From positions 7,585,001 through 7,649,000 of the forward strand of contig NC_092471.1 in NCBI RefSeq assembly GCF_047495875.1: DNA of 64,000 nucleotides. Direction: 5' to 3'. Position 1 is the first letter of the stretch. Every line of letters begins with the position of its first letter. This document shows, in pieces, positions 13,965-26,100 of the stretch. Below the pieces are notes generated by a model. It searched no databases, was not told where the DNA came from, and was given only the letters and a program-made list of their open reading frames with translations. The position numbers and the translations under genes are program-made. This DNA is from Pithys albifrons albifrons (taxonomy: Eukaryota; Chordata; Aves; Passeriformes; Thamnophilidae).

Positions 13965-16900
13965 TTTTAAGTTAAGCCAATATATTTGAGTTACTCTGGG
14001 TAAGAGCTAATCTGCCCTGTTAATACTAGGTTTTGGTAGTATTAGTTACCAGCTACACTAAATAATGATGAAATCACATGGTGACCTGAGCCCTCTGATC
14101 TTCAGGGCTATAAAATTCCTGTGGAAGTGGGATTGGTGTCTTCCATGGCCAGTGCCCCCTGAGTCCAAGCCATTCTGCCCAGGCTCTCCTGGGGAAGCAG
14201 AGATCGATCTCCTTTTGTGTTTTTGTAGAGGTCTGAAAGTGCACATAACTCACTGTGATGTGTTTGCAGGCTTCAGGAAGGGTGTTTGTGCACATATGGG
14301 AGCTGAGGTCGCAGTAAAACAGCAGCAACTGAGCTCAGGGTGAAAGGGGACAGAAAACAGGGCTCCTATGTGTTATTTCTGAAGATGACCCCCTGCCTTG
14401 TCTTGAGCGATGCACTGAGGGGAGTCTTAAGGGATCCCTCTGAGACACAAGCAGAGTCGACGCAGCACTTTTCTTCCATCCTCTCTATAGACAATTGTAG
14501 TTTTGCATTGCCACCTCTGCCTGCAAAGGTGTTGGAGGAGGAATTTAAGGCTGATTGAGGGCTGAGGACCAAGTCTTGTCTCTCTGCTCTCCTCTGGGCT
14601 TTGCAAGCCTCTTCTGAACAGCGGCCAGCTTTTCAGCCTGCTCTCAAGGTAGAGGCACTTGGTTCTGTGCTACTTATATTTTATCCTTATTTGCTTTTCT
14701 AACATGCCAGTAGCTGACACTGTTCATTCCCTGGCCCCCTCCCCTCTTTGCTGGCTCCTCTGCTCCCTGTTGAGCGCCCTGTCTTCCTCTCCCGGAGTGA
14801 GATGGTTGAGGAGGTCATGCAGTATTAATAGGGAAGCAGATCTCTGATTTTGTTTCTGCTTATGGACTCTGACATTTCTGGCGTTTTCTGAAGTGTAAAA
14901 TGTTTCTGAGGAAACAACAACTTGGCTTTTACTGAAAAATTAATTATCTTGGCACTTTGCCCATTGCAGTGGGCTTTTGTCAGAGGACAAAGCCACTAAC
15001 ATTAGGAGAAAGGGTGAAGTGGGGAAGGACAGCAGGAGCATCAGGGAGAGGAAATCTGCATTAAAGTAAAAATACCTAATTAAGCATGGATTACCAGGGA
15101 ATGATGGAAACTTTTCAGAAGGCATTACCTTCTGTGCACTTACTGTATAGAACTAACACACATCCAAGTTTATTTACTTCATAAATTAGTCCTTCCTCTA
15201 ATTACAGTTAACGAACTGTAACTTTCTTTGCTCTTCAGCAATGTTCTCTGTTTTTCTGCTCCCCTCAATGCAGATACACCTCATACAGCAAAGCACTTCA
15301 TGCTGGGGAGTGTGTGGAGATACAGGATGGGAAAAAACAGCTGGGTTTGGTGCATATGTGCACTTCTTATGAGTTAGAGATCCAGTAAAAGGTACAAGGG
15401 GAGGCAAAATACCAAAGGGCTGTGCTGCTGATCCTTTCTGACCTTTTCTGTGTTGGTTTTCCTTTCTCCTTTGAAGGGAAGGGATCATCAGAGAGCCTTG
15501 GTTTTAGGACTAAGGAAAGGATGATGCGGGTTCCTGCTGAGATCCAGGATTAGGGGCAGCTTGTCCACCTGAATTGCGGTGTTGTAGCATTAGGTTATGA
15601 ATACACACATGCAAGTGTTTGTACCCAGCCCCTCTGCAGGACAGTGGTGCTGTTGTGTCTGGTCTTGCTTCTCTCTGAGGTTTGCAGTCTGAGTGTAAGC
15701 TGGTGACAGCAGTTAAGTATGGAGAAAAGAGGTGATGTAAAGAAACAGGTGGAATGATGAACATGCTGTGGTCTCAGCATCACAGCAAAAACAAACAAAC
15801 CCGAAGGTATAGAAATAAGTAGCTTTTCCTTGTTTTTGGTAGCCCTTCAGGTGTAGTGGAGCATGGAAGGAAATTAAGTACTCAGTATATTGAAATTTCT
15901 ATTTTATTTTTCCAAATGATCTTCAAGAAATGGAGCTAAAATATGGGCTGATAAAATGAACAGAAAAAGGAAATAGTTACTGTACTCAGAGCTTGCTTGG
16001 CCATTAGTATTCTATTAATTTTTCCTCTGCCTCTAATGATATGAGGAACACTGGATACACTTAAAAGGATGCGTGTCATCAAAATGATATCTGACAACAA
16101 CCCCTTCACTGCTTATGATGCTTTTGATTGTTAATGTAGATAAAATGTAAATGATCAGAATACAAAAACTCCCTTTTGTCTTTCTAATGTTTTCAGCTGC
16201 CTATTAAACAAATTATATGGGAAAGTGAGTAGTCTGTTACTTAGTACAGTGGTGTCACCCAGATGCTTTGAAATGCTTAATGGTATAGAATGAAGTGTCC
16301 TTGGTTTGTTTATTTTCCTAGTAGGAATGACATTTTAGACTAAGTCATACTTGCTCCCTCAAAATGTCGTTGTCTTGTCCTTACTACATAATTGTAATTT
16401 TAATGCATTATGCTACTGTTGTACAGAGTTTTATATCGGGATTTTAATAAGAACAAGTGGTGGAGGTGTAGAGCTGAGTCAGGGGCTTGTCAAAATCCTC
16501 TGCAGGCAGCAATTAAGAAAGGAAGTACAAAACGCTATGGTGGAGACTGGAGTCTCCAAAGTGGGGAGCTCTGGCACTATCAGTGGGGCTGGTGATTGGG
16601 CAGGGATGAGGTCAGGCTTTGTCTAGTGTGTCAGCTGGGCCAGCTGGAGGGGAAGGCCCTGTACAGGTACCTCCAGTGGCAGGGGACCGTAGCTGTAACT
16701 GGGAGCTGTTTGTGTCCCAGGGCAGTGTTAGACCTTGGTCCTCCATCTCCTGCTGCTGGTGTGTCCCTGCATCAGGACATTTTATGGGTATTTGTGGTTG
16801 CCCTGGGGCACTGCCTGGACTAGCACCAAGATGGGTGTGTTGCAGACCACCAGGACTAGTGGTGACTAGCACAGTGTAGTGAATGGTGAGGAGGCAGTTC

Positions 16901-19621
16901 TGAGGATTCTGTGTACAGAAAAGTGCCAGATTCTTCAAACTTGAAAATACTGACTTAAAAGTCAGCTCCAAGTCTCTCAGAAGGCTTGATTTGCCCTTCT
17001 TGAAACAGTACTCTTGCATCCAGTTCCCTAAAGCATGGATGTTGTCTTTAAGGAAAGAGCAATATACCATCTGCTGTTGCATCGTAAGTAGAGTCTTGGA
17101 CAGGTATAACTGGGAGATGTAAAGTCAGACACTGATCCTTTCTTCTGCTTTCATTTGGTTCCTCCTTCCAGGAAAGCTGCAGAGGTGTCTCTGGGTGTAT
17201 GGGACAGCTTTTTGTATTTGCCTTCTGTTTTTGTAAGGCTCCATCCAAACGGAGTGAAGCATTTGCTGTCCATCCTCTGCAGACATTAACATTTCACACA
17301 TCCAAACTGGAGTCTTCCTTTGAGAGCTGTAACTGTGCTGGCCTAGATAAACATTAACTGCATGGGTTATCTTTCCTTTGAGGTTTAGGGTGCGTGGAGC
17401 CTGTGGGATCTTGCTTTGTGTTGACACAAGTAAGTGCACAGTCGCAGATACCTGGAGGAGAGGCTGGTCTTCAGCTGTAGGGATGTGCTGGTCACTGCTT
17501 TGCAGAGGGGGAAGCTTTGGGGTGGTCTCTGGTTATTTGCTTAGCAGGTCCCAGCTCTTGGTGCTTATCTGAAACCTAAACAAGCATCTCTTCTTGACGT
17601 GTCACAGATGAACACACACTGCTGACTGCCATGTTGGAAAAAAGCAATTTTACATAGTATTCTGCACTGCAAGTATTTTTTTTTATTAGTGCTTTTTTGC
17701 TTTCCTGTAAAAATGAGGTGAGCAATTGTTCTGTATTGACAGCTGGCTTGTAAATCAGCCTCTCACTTGCCAGATGAGAATGTGGAAATGCCTTATAAGC
17801 ACTTTCATGTTTTGTGATAGTTTTAATTCCAGAATATTTAGAACCTCTTTGCATTGGTGCAAAGTAAAATAAAACATGGTCTCTGACAGGTGCCAAGATG
17901 AGCGTAGGAGGAATCGCTTCTCTGAGGGTCTGAGAAAGGGGTTTGCAGAGGAACTGCTGCAGCCCCCAGGGAAGGAGGAGCACTGGCTTTTGGATGTTAA
18001 TCTGACCTTAAACAATGAAATTATGTTGATCTAAGTCGTGCAACTAATTCCATCAACAAGCAAGACTATTTACATAGCAGATGGAATTTAATTTAAGTGC
18101 TGCTTCTCTGCATCTTTCCCTGGTTTTGTATTTAGGTTGCACCTGAAAAAATAAACTGGTGTCCATATTAGGAGTGAGTTTATTATACTTACCTTGTTGG
18201 AGAGGTGTTGAGCCGGGTATTTCCCTTATGGCAACTTACTTTTTATTGGTGTTTTTATGGCCCTTGCTGTGGTTGCTGTTCATCTTATTTGACTTCAGAG
18301 CTGGTTCTCTACTTGCTCTGTTTCTTTGATTGCAGTGAAAGGAAACAGCTTCTTTTCCACATGTACAATTGCTTTCTTTTGGTCTCTCCCCCTTTCTTGC
18401 CAAAGTCCTACCCAGAGTTAATTTAATGCCTTTGTAAATATTTTCAGTGCATAAGACAGCAACAGTGGCACTGTGCAGAGAATCCAGGAAAAAATCAATT
18501 TGAGAACTGGATGGAAAAATGCCTACTAGCTAAAAACATCTGTTTCAGCAAAAAAACAAATGTCACAGCCTCCATTTTTCATAAACCCGAGCTGTCGCCT
18601 TCCAGCTAACATGACTGAGGAGGTCTGTGAAGCTGATCTTGCCTGGGTCCCTGGCTCATGAACAGAGCTGGGTCTTTCCACGGGGCATCCCATGGAGGGT
18701 TTCCATGGGAAGGGCTGAGCTTTGTGCGTGCTTCTTGTTTTCTCTTCTTGCTTTATTGCATGATACCCCCTGGAAGTTGGCGTGGATGATCCAATACCAG
18801 TCAGTTGCACAGTAGTGTTTTCCCTCTGATTGCTCTTTCCTCTGGGGGACAAAGCAGGTGCCAGGACACTAGTGTGAGTTTTAAGGGGGAGAATTGTGGC
18901 TTTGTACAGGAACTGCAGCATGTCAGAGGTCTGCATGTGCCCAAAATCTGGCTGTCAAAGAGGGGACCTGAAGAGGCACAGGACAGGATGGTACTCATTG
19001 AGGGGAGTGCTACAGCAGGGGGTCTGTTGGCATGGTCAGAAGCTCTGCTGCTGCCTTGATGCAAGAAAACAGATAGGTTCACTGTAAAGCCCTAAACATA
19101 ATGAGCAAATTGTGCTCTGAGATTTTTTTTTCTCCCTGCTATGAATTTTTTTGATCTCTCTCACTTCCCTCTTTGTCTTCATCCAGAGCTCAGCGCTGGT
19201 CCTGAAAGGGAGTCACTTTTCCCTTCTCCTTTTATATTGCTCTGAAACTCAGACTGACCATGTGGCTTGCACACCTGACTCTACACAAACATTCCTCTCC
19301 CTGCTGCAACTGTCTCTTCCTGGCAAGATTGGGTCCCTTATCCAACATGGTGAAGTATTAAGTGAAGAGTATTATGAGTGGTAAAGTTTGTCAAAACCCT
19401 TGTGCTGTGGTAGAACTAAGGGCTCATGAGCAGCTCTTCCATAGTCCTGAGAAAAACTTTCCCTAGGAGATGAATGGAGATAACCAGTGTCCTGATTGGG
19501 TCTGATCCTTCAGTAAAGTGATGATTGCAGTGCAGTAGACATTAATAGAAATCTCCTTTATCTTTCTCTGTTGGTGTTCTAGTTAGAACAGCTTGTTTTC
19601 TTGATGCCTGTCCCATCTTTC

Positions 19622-19651
19622 CCTTCCTTCCCTGGAAAAAAGGAAGGAAGG
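19622..19651. repeat. Perfect 10-bp inverted repeat, CCTTCCTTCC/GGAAGGAAGG
   Basis: The arms are 19622-19631 and 19642-19651, separated by ten bases. The right arm is also a run of GGAA units, which ETS-family factors can bind when repeated. Confidence 0.85.
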
Positions 19652-22600
19652 AAAAAAATTTTGAAGCAGTAGTTGAGATTTGTTTCTTGTATCAAGGCAT
19701 TAATTCCCTTTGGGTCTGCATTTCAAGACTCCCAAAGGAAAGCATCACCCTGGAACAGAAGAGATGCAGAAGGATTGCTGGCCCCAGGGAATTGGTTTTC
19801 CCATGACAAACTGGTCACCTGCCCTAGACTGCATTGCTGGAGCTGCATGGGATTTAAGAATTGCTGCTCTGGTCTGTGGAGGCTGCTGAAATTTTCTTGC
19901 CTGTTTGGATTTCCAGGTAGATAAGATATTAAATGGAGCTAAACCAGCATTCCACTCTTGAGACCAGGACTGGGATTTTTGTCTCAGTTGAGACTGTTGT
20001 CTCTGGGATTGTCTTTCTGCTGGAGCCCTGCTAAGTGTTTAATAGGTGCACCAGCTTCTGGGATTACAACCACTTTGCTGGAACCCCTGTTTTGTGTACT
20101 GATATCCCCCAAGAGAAAGCAAAGCTCAAGTGTTGAGACTGGATTCTCTTTCACCCACCTCATATTATTGCTACAAATCATACTACTTTAATGAAACAGG
20201 AATCCATGTATTAGAGAATTTGTTGTGTTGGCAAAAAATTAAAGATGCATAGGAATTGTGATCATGTTACAATAATTGCCTCAGTGGTAACATTAATGCT
20301 TTTTCACTTCAGTTGCTCCTTGTTGATTGAACAACCATTTTCTGTAGGCTGTAAATCTCAATGGCTCTATTAATAAAGAACTAAATAGTCTAATAATGTT
20401 TCCAAATATAGCATGGCTTCACTGTTTTAGGAGAGGGCAATCTTTTGTCCTGACCCCAGTCCAGTTTGGAGGTGTGACTGTATCAAAGCTACACAGTGAC
20501 TTACAACAATGTTTTGTTGCTGAAGTACTTCTGTGGGAGACAGGTTCATAATTTTTAAAAACATAGTGTAGTTCCCAGTAACATAGAACTTCTAGTCATT
20601 TAAAATGAGAGATGGAGAACCCCAAGGAAATGCATCTGGTGATAGTGCCCTTCTTGCCAAGTGTCCAGTGCAAAAAATGAAATGCTGCAATATGTGCATA
20701 GCAGGTGTTTGAAACCTGTAATTTTATATCATGACCAAAGAACTGTTTTGCAACCCCACCAGATCAAGTTCACCACTCATTGCTCCGTTTCCATGGATGG
20801 TGCTGCAGGCAGAAGTGCCTGGTTTGGATGCTGGAAGATTGGGCAGGGTGGGTTTGGGGCAGGAGAGCCCTGGGCACATGGAGAACAGAGCTTTAGTCAG
20901 TCCTGTGCCCTTCTTGAAAGTACAGAAAACAGAAGCTGTCTCCTGAGCAGGCATGCCATTTTCCTGAGCCCCTGCTGGAGAGATGCTTTTCTTCTAGACA
21001 TGTTGGTTATTCAAATTGGTGTGAAGAAGTATGTACAGGGTTCTTTGTTTCATAGCTGTGTTTAAGGATCTTATGAATGGGCTTTTTTTTCAGCTATAGC
21101 CGAAGTAAAGCCCTAAAGTGTTAGATGCTGCTTTTTAGCTGTCATTTGAAGGGATTAGGGAGTGTTTAGTCATTTGGAACTGCCAGGTTTGTTGTATTGC
21201 TAAGGGAAAGCTTCCAGGGGAATAGGAGAAATAAGACACTTGTACACAGCTCTTAGTGCCATTGGTTTTCAACTCTGTTGGCATCATTGCCCAGCAGCAC
21301 TAAATGCAGCACATCTACGGGTTTCTTAAGGTGGTGGTGTTTATGTCTTGAGTTGAAATGTTTACCAATCCAGCCACTTACTACAAGTGCCACAGGAGTT
21401 CAGTCTCTCAGGACATCAGCAGCAACTTGCAGTGCTGCTGATAGAGCTTGGCATGTGCATGGTGATGGGCACACTGATCCCACTGTGCTCTTCTGCAGAT
21501 TCAGCAAGACCTTTCTGGTGATGAAGTCACTTTGCTGTCTGTGACTTTAGACAGCCATAAATTGTTGCTGAATTGAGAATGCAGTGACCCTGAAGCTCAC
21601 ACAGAAAATACCCTGATCTTTTAGCCCAACAAAAAAGTGTCTCTTCTGTGGGCAGGTGCTGTCTCTTCTGAAGCTTCATTCTGTATCTCTTCTTGCACAT
21701 CTGCTGGTTCCTGGGCTGGGGACTGTGGTCTCTGTAAATCCCTTCCTTCCAGAATCAGTGCTCTACCTGACATGGAACAGAGATCCTGGATGGGTATGCA
21801 AAAACTTGTTTTAAGCAGGGACTTCTGTAAACTGAGTTATTTTTTCATGTGGGATGAAGAGTCAAGTTGGAGGGCTGGTAGGGTGATGATTTTGAGACCT
21901 GATGAAAGACAGGCTAAAAGTGACAGATGCAGAAGAACATGATGATAATCATAGTATCGGATGGCATGGTATGCTTTCCTTATGGCAAGCATTACTGCAG
22001 CCAGTTAATGCTGCTCCTTGCTCTGTGGAGATGGGCCCCAGCTGTGCTTTCCTGAACTCTGGTTAATGTGTTGGGCTACCCAGCTCATTAATGAACTGTG
22101 AAGCCCAGCTCCTGAAATTCTTCTAAAGTCTGGGTATGACCTTTTGTGGCTTTTTCTGTGTGCCTCTAGGATGTAGGAGCTCTCTGCTGTGGCAGACTAG
22201 AAGAGAGCTGATGTTTTTCAGGAAGCTTATCTGCAGGTTTGTAGGCTGTGGAACATGGGCAGTGGTGAGACTCACAACAGGACTGACACCTTCAGTGGGC
22301 TTAGGGGGATTTTACAAGCTCAGAAACATGTTTGTGTTGCAAAGGCAAAACTCCAGCAATGGACTTAACCTCCCAAGCACAGAGAAGCAGGAAACAGACC
22401 AACTGCTGTAAAAGTCTCCCTTTGGAGTGTTTTTTTAGCAACCCAATAACTCTTCTGGCAATAGATGATAAAGGAACAGGGCTTAACTTTTAAGAGATAA
22501 TGTTAAGCTTCCACAACTGGGCATTGTGCTGGGAACAGCTAAGCACAGCAAGCTGTTGTGCCTGCATAATAAGGTTTTTTGATCTGACAAGTTTTACTGT

Positions 22601-23182
22601 AACTTCAGAGCAGGCTGGTGAGAGCAGAGCTTGATGAATTCTGTGCTGAGGGGGTGCAAGGAGGCTGGCTGTAAGCAGCACAAGTCCTGCAGGGGTCTCA
22701 CAAAATGAGCAATTTGTGCCTGATTCCTTTAGTTTTGTTTCTTTTTTTGTAGCTATGTAAGCTCTGCTGCAGTACCCTTGGAAGTATCTCTATGCCTTTA
22801 CCTGCTTACAGGTAAAGAGTATGTATGTGTACTAGTCACCAAATGCATCCTCTCGTACTTGTTCTCCCCAGACTGCCTGGAGAAAGCAAGTTCAAGCTTT
22901 GCAGATGTACCCAATATTTCCATTTCCTATCAGCCCTACCACTCTGAGCTCTGGAAGCTGGAAACCAGTACCTGGATAAAACATAGTGGAAAGACTGGGA
23001 AGAAGCTCAGCCCTTGGCCTTGCAAGAGCGTTTTACAAAGTGTTCTGACCAACTCTGAGCAGTGCAAAATGCTGAACCAGCTTTGTTAGCTAAATTGCTT
23101 AGGGGGCTTTAATGTTTTCATTGCTTGAAAGTGGCAGAGGATATGCTTTTTCATGTGCTGATTTGGGTTGTGGGTTTTTTCT

Positions 23183-23198
23183 GGGGGGGGGGGGGGGG
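23183..23198 (+). repeat. Poly-G tract, 16 G
   Basis: An uninterrupted run of 16 G after a T run. It could form a G-quadruplex and is a typical site of sequencing and assembly length error. Confidence 0.9.
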
Positions 23199-26100
23199 AA
23201 GTGGTGGTTGATAAAGTGCACAGAAAAATAAATTTCTTGCATGTACTTGAAAATCTTTATTTTGTCTGTATTCCACTTTCATCTTAAATTTATGTGCTTT
23301 CAGATAAATGCTGCCTTTTGGTGTAAAACAATCTGAATATTTAAAACATGGCATTTTGATGAGCTAAACTATAGATTTGCTTTGACATGTCATTTCTTTT
23401 GTTCTAAAATGCCCCGACAATTCATATCAGTGGCAGCCAAACAAACGAATTTATGTACAAAGCTATTGTTCATTCCTGAAGTGTCAGTGCTAAATGAGAC
23501 AGAGTTTAAACATTTGATTCCCCTCTTCTTTGCATGATGGGAGGTCCATTTCTCAATAATGAAAACAGTTTTCTTGCAAAAATTCAATTAAATGAAATAT
23601 CAAACATAAATCAGGACTGAGCTTGCTTTGAGTTCCCATATGTCCCTATTGCTGCAGTGATAACACTGGAAAAGGCATTCATTCTTCAAATTGTGTTTTT
23701 TGTCTCAGTATTGTTTTTCTGGAGGAAAAAACCTCACATAAAACAGCAATGAAAAACAGAAGTTTGGTGGACTGCAAAGCCACTCTTGGTGATGTTCTTA
23801 AACTTGGAGGTGTGGCAGCCTCTCCCAGAGCACAGTGGGACTGCTATAAGGAGGAAAAAATTTTGGAAAAAGCTTTTTTTCTGTCCTTGTGGCTCGCTTG
23901 GACCACAGTTGTTCTCTGTGCACTGGAAACTCATTGCAATGTCATGTTCATACCTTTCTAAGATCCCTGAAATTGCACATTTTGTTTTGAGACATAATTT
24001 CAAGAAGTATTAATGCCTTTATTTGAGAGACTGATCGATTTGGATAACATGGGAGAATCTTGAGGCTGTAGAGCTTTCCCTCAAGTTCTGATTTCTGAAA
24101 ATCTTTTCTGCCAGAACCAATGTGGGGGTTTTTTTAAGCCATTTTTTTTAAAGTTTCAAAAGCTGCTGCTGAGCTCTTAGTGTAAAAATACTTTTCCCTC
24201 TGTTAGAATAATACAATATAAAAGGCTAACAAGGAAAGGTAGGTTAAATACTCCAGATATATCTTGGAAAATCTATTTCAATTATGTTCTGTGTGCTTTT
24301 AGTGGAGACGATAAATCCTAAAGAATTAAGAGAGCCATAAAGATAAGTGTTATAGGCGAGTACGTCTCACATTTCACCTTCAGAAATTAAAATATTTGCT
24401 GTGAAATCAGACATTATAAGGGTCACTGCATTGCTTGTGGTCATTAATAGCAGGAGGTGACTGCTGTAAGAACTAAGGGAAGCCACTTCCCATAACATGG
24501 AAATTAAATGTGCAATTTACTGAAAATTCCTTTCCTTGTGAAATGGCTTGCTAATGCCAGGCTCTGAAGGGAACTTTGCTTTTTATTTCAAATTTGCATT
24601 TGGACAGACCATCTAAACTTGTATCTGCCTTGCATGAAATATTGAATACATTAGCTTGGCATGAGGTCATTTTTTTGTTTGTCCAGTGTAGCTTGGGCAA
24701 TAAGGAAGACAAATAGTTGTAGCCAAGATGTTAATATTTGTACATGAGCACACGCAGCAGCTCGGCTCGCAGGTGCCACTTTGCTGTGCCAGGTACCTGT
24801 GTGTGGCTCTCTAGGGGTCTCTGATGCTGGTAAATGCTACTCTGCTGCTGTTCAGATCAAATTTGTATGACAAGTAACAATTACTTTAAACAACTACTGA
24901 CATTGCACTTGAAACCAACCCCAGACTTTCATGTAACATTTTCCACCAGAAAGACAGTAAAACCAATGAGGCAGAGCCTGCCTGGCCTCCTCCTTGTGGC
25001 AGTGAGGAGGGACTGTGTTGTTGCAATGTCATAAATTGTGTAATATTTCTAAATGTGAGCTCTGTAGCTGACATTGGGCTTTTGGATGCACCCTTTAGTG
25101 CTCATCACTGAGTTCTTGTTCTGTGAAATGCACCTCTGGGTGCTCTTATGCTGAATCTTTATTTTTCTGATTCTTGAACTGGAGTGAATCAGAGTTCCTG
25201 GAGCAGGAGTGGCACTTGGTCAGAGGTCTGTGTGCAAGGCAGTCTGCACCACTCAGCACAAGGACCAGGACTGGTTCTTTGGCTCAGATCACCCAGCAGT
25301 GTGGATGGATCACAGTGTTTGGAGAATCTATATAGAGTTTAGCTCCAAAGTGGTGTGGTTTGGTTTTTTTTCTGTCCTACAAGGGGAAGAAAAAAATCCC
25401 AGGAAGCAACCATGAGTGCATAAAAACTGCAAACATTGTGTTGTTGGGGCTCCCATGACAGGTTTCTAGTAAGTTTTCATTTCTGAAACCCCAAGGTGTT
25501 GGTGGTATTGAGATGGATTTTTACATGTTGATCTTTATGCCTTTTTTGCAAGAGAGGTGATATCCAAGAACACAGCCAGGATGTTCGGGTGACTTCCTTG
25601 TGCTGAATGATGTGGTCCCCAGGGGCTACCAGGCAGCAGCTGGGCTGACTGATGAACATCTTAGTCCCAGGAGTCCCAGCTACCATAGACTGGTCAGCAA
25701 ATACAACTGTTAAGCATTGTGCTGGCAGTTCCCAGGAGATGGAGATCTCTGTGCTTCAGCCTGCTTCTCATGGTGCTTTTCTAGGGAGGAGGGGAATGAA
25801 GAGATGCAGCAGGGATCACTTTTTTCACTTAAACTGTCTTTTGCTTTTTGCATCGTGTCTTGTAAGCTAAATACCAGAATTGTTTCTTGTAGGTCTCTTC
25901 TCGTGGGTGACCCTTTAATGTCTGGTAGAGCAGAGTGGGTTTGATACTCAGTAAATACTTCATCCTTTGGTGCAGAGAAGTGCAAAATTCTCCTGTCTTA
26001 TATATGGTGCTTGGAATCACTGCTCGTGCCTGCCTGTTCTTGCCACTTGAGCTGCCTTGGATGCTTTTCCTGCTGTGCTCCTGCCCATCATGGTGTGTGT

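Noticed and set aside
21949..21975. AATCATAGTATCGGATGGCATGG, reminiscent of the complement of a CR1 3' end
   Set aside because: The similarity stops at once and the diagnostic GTTGGAAAAGACC block does not follow.
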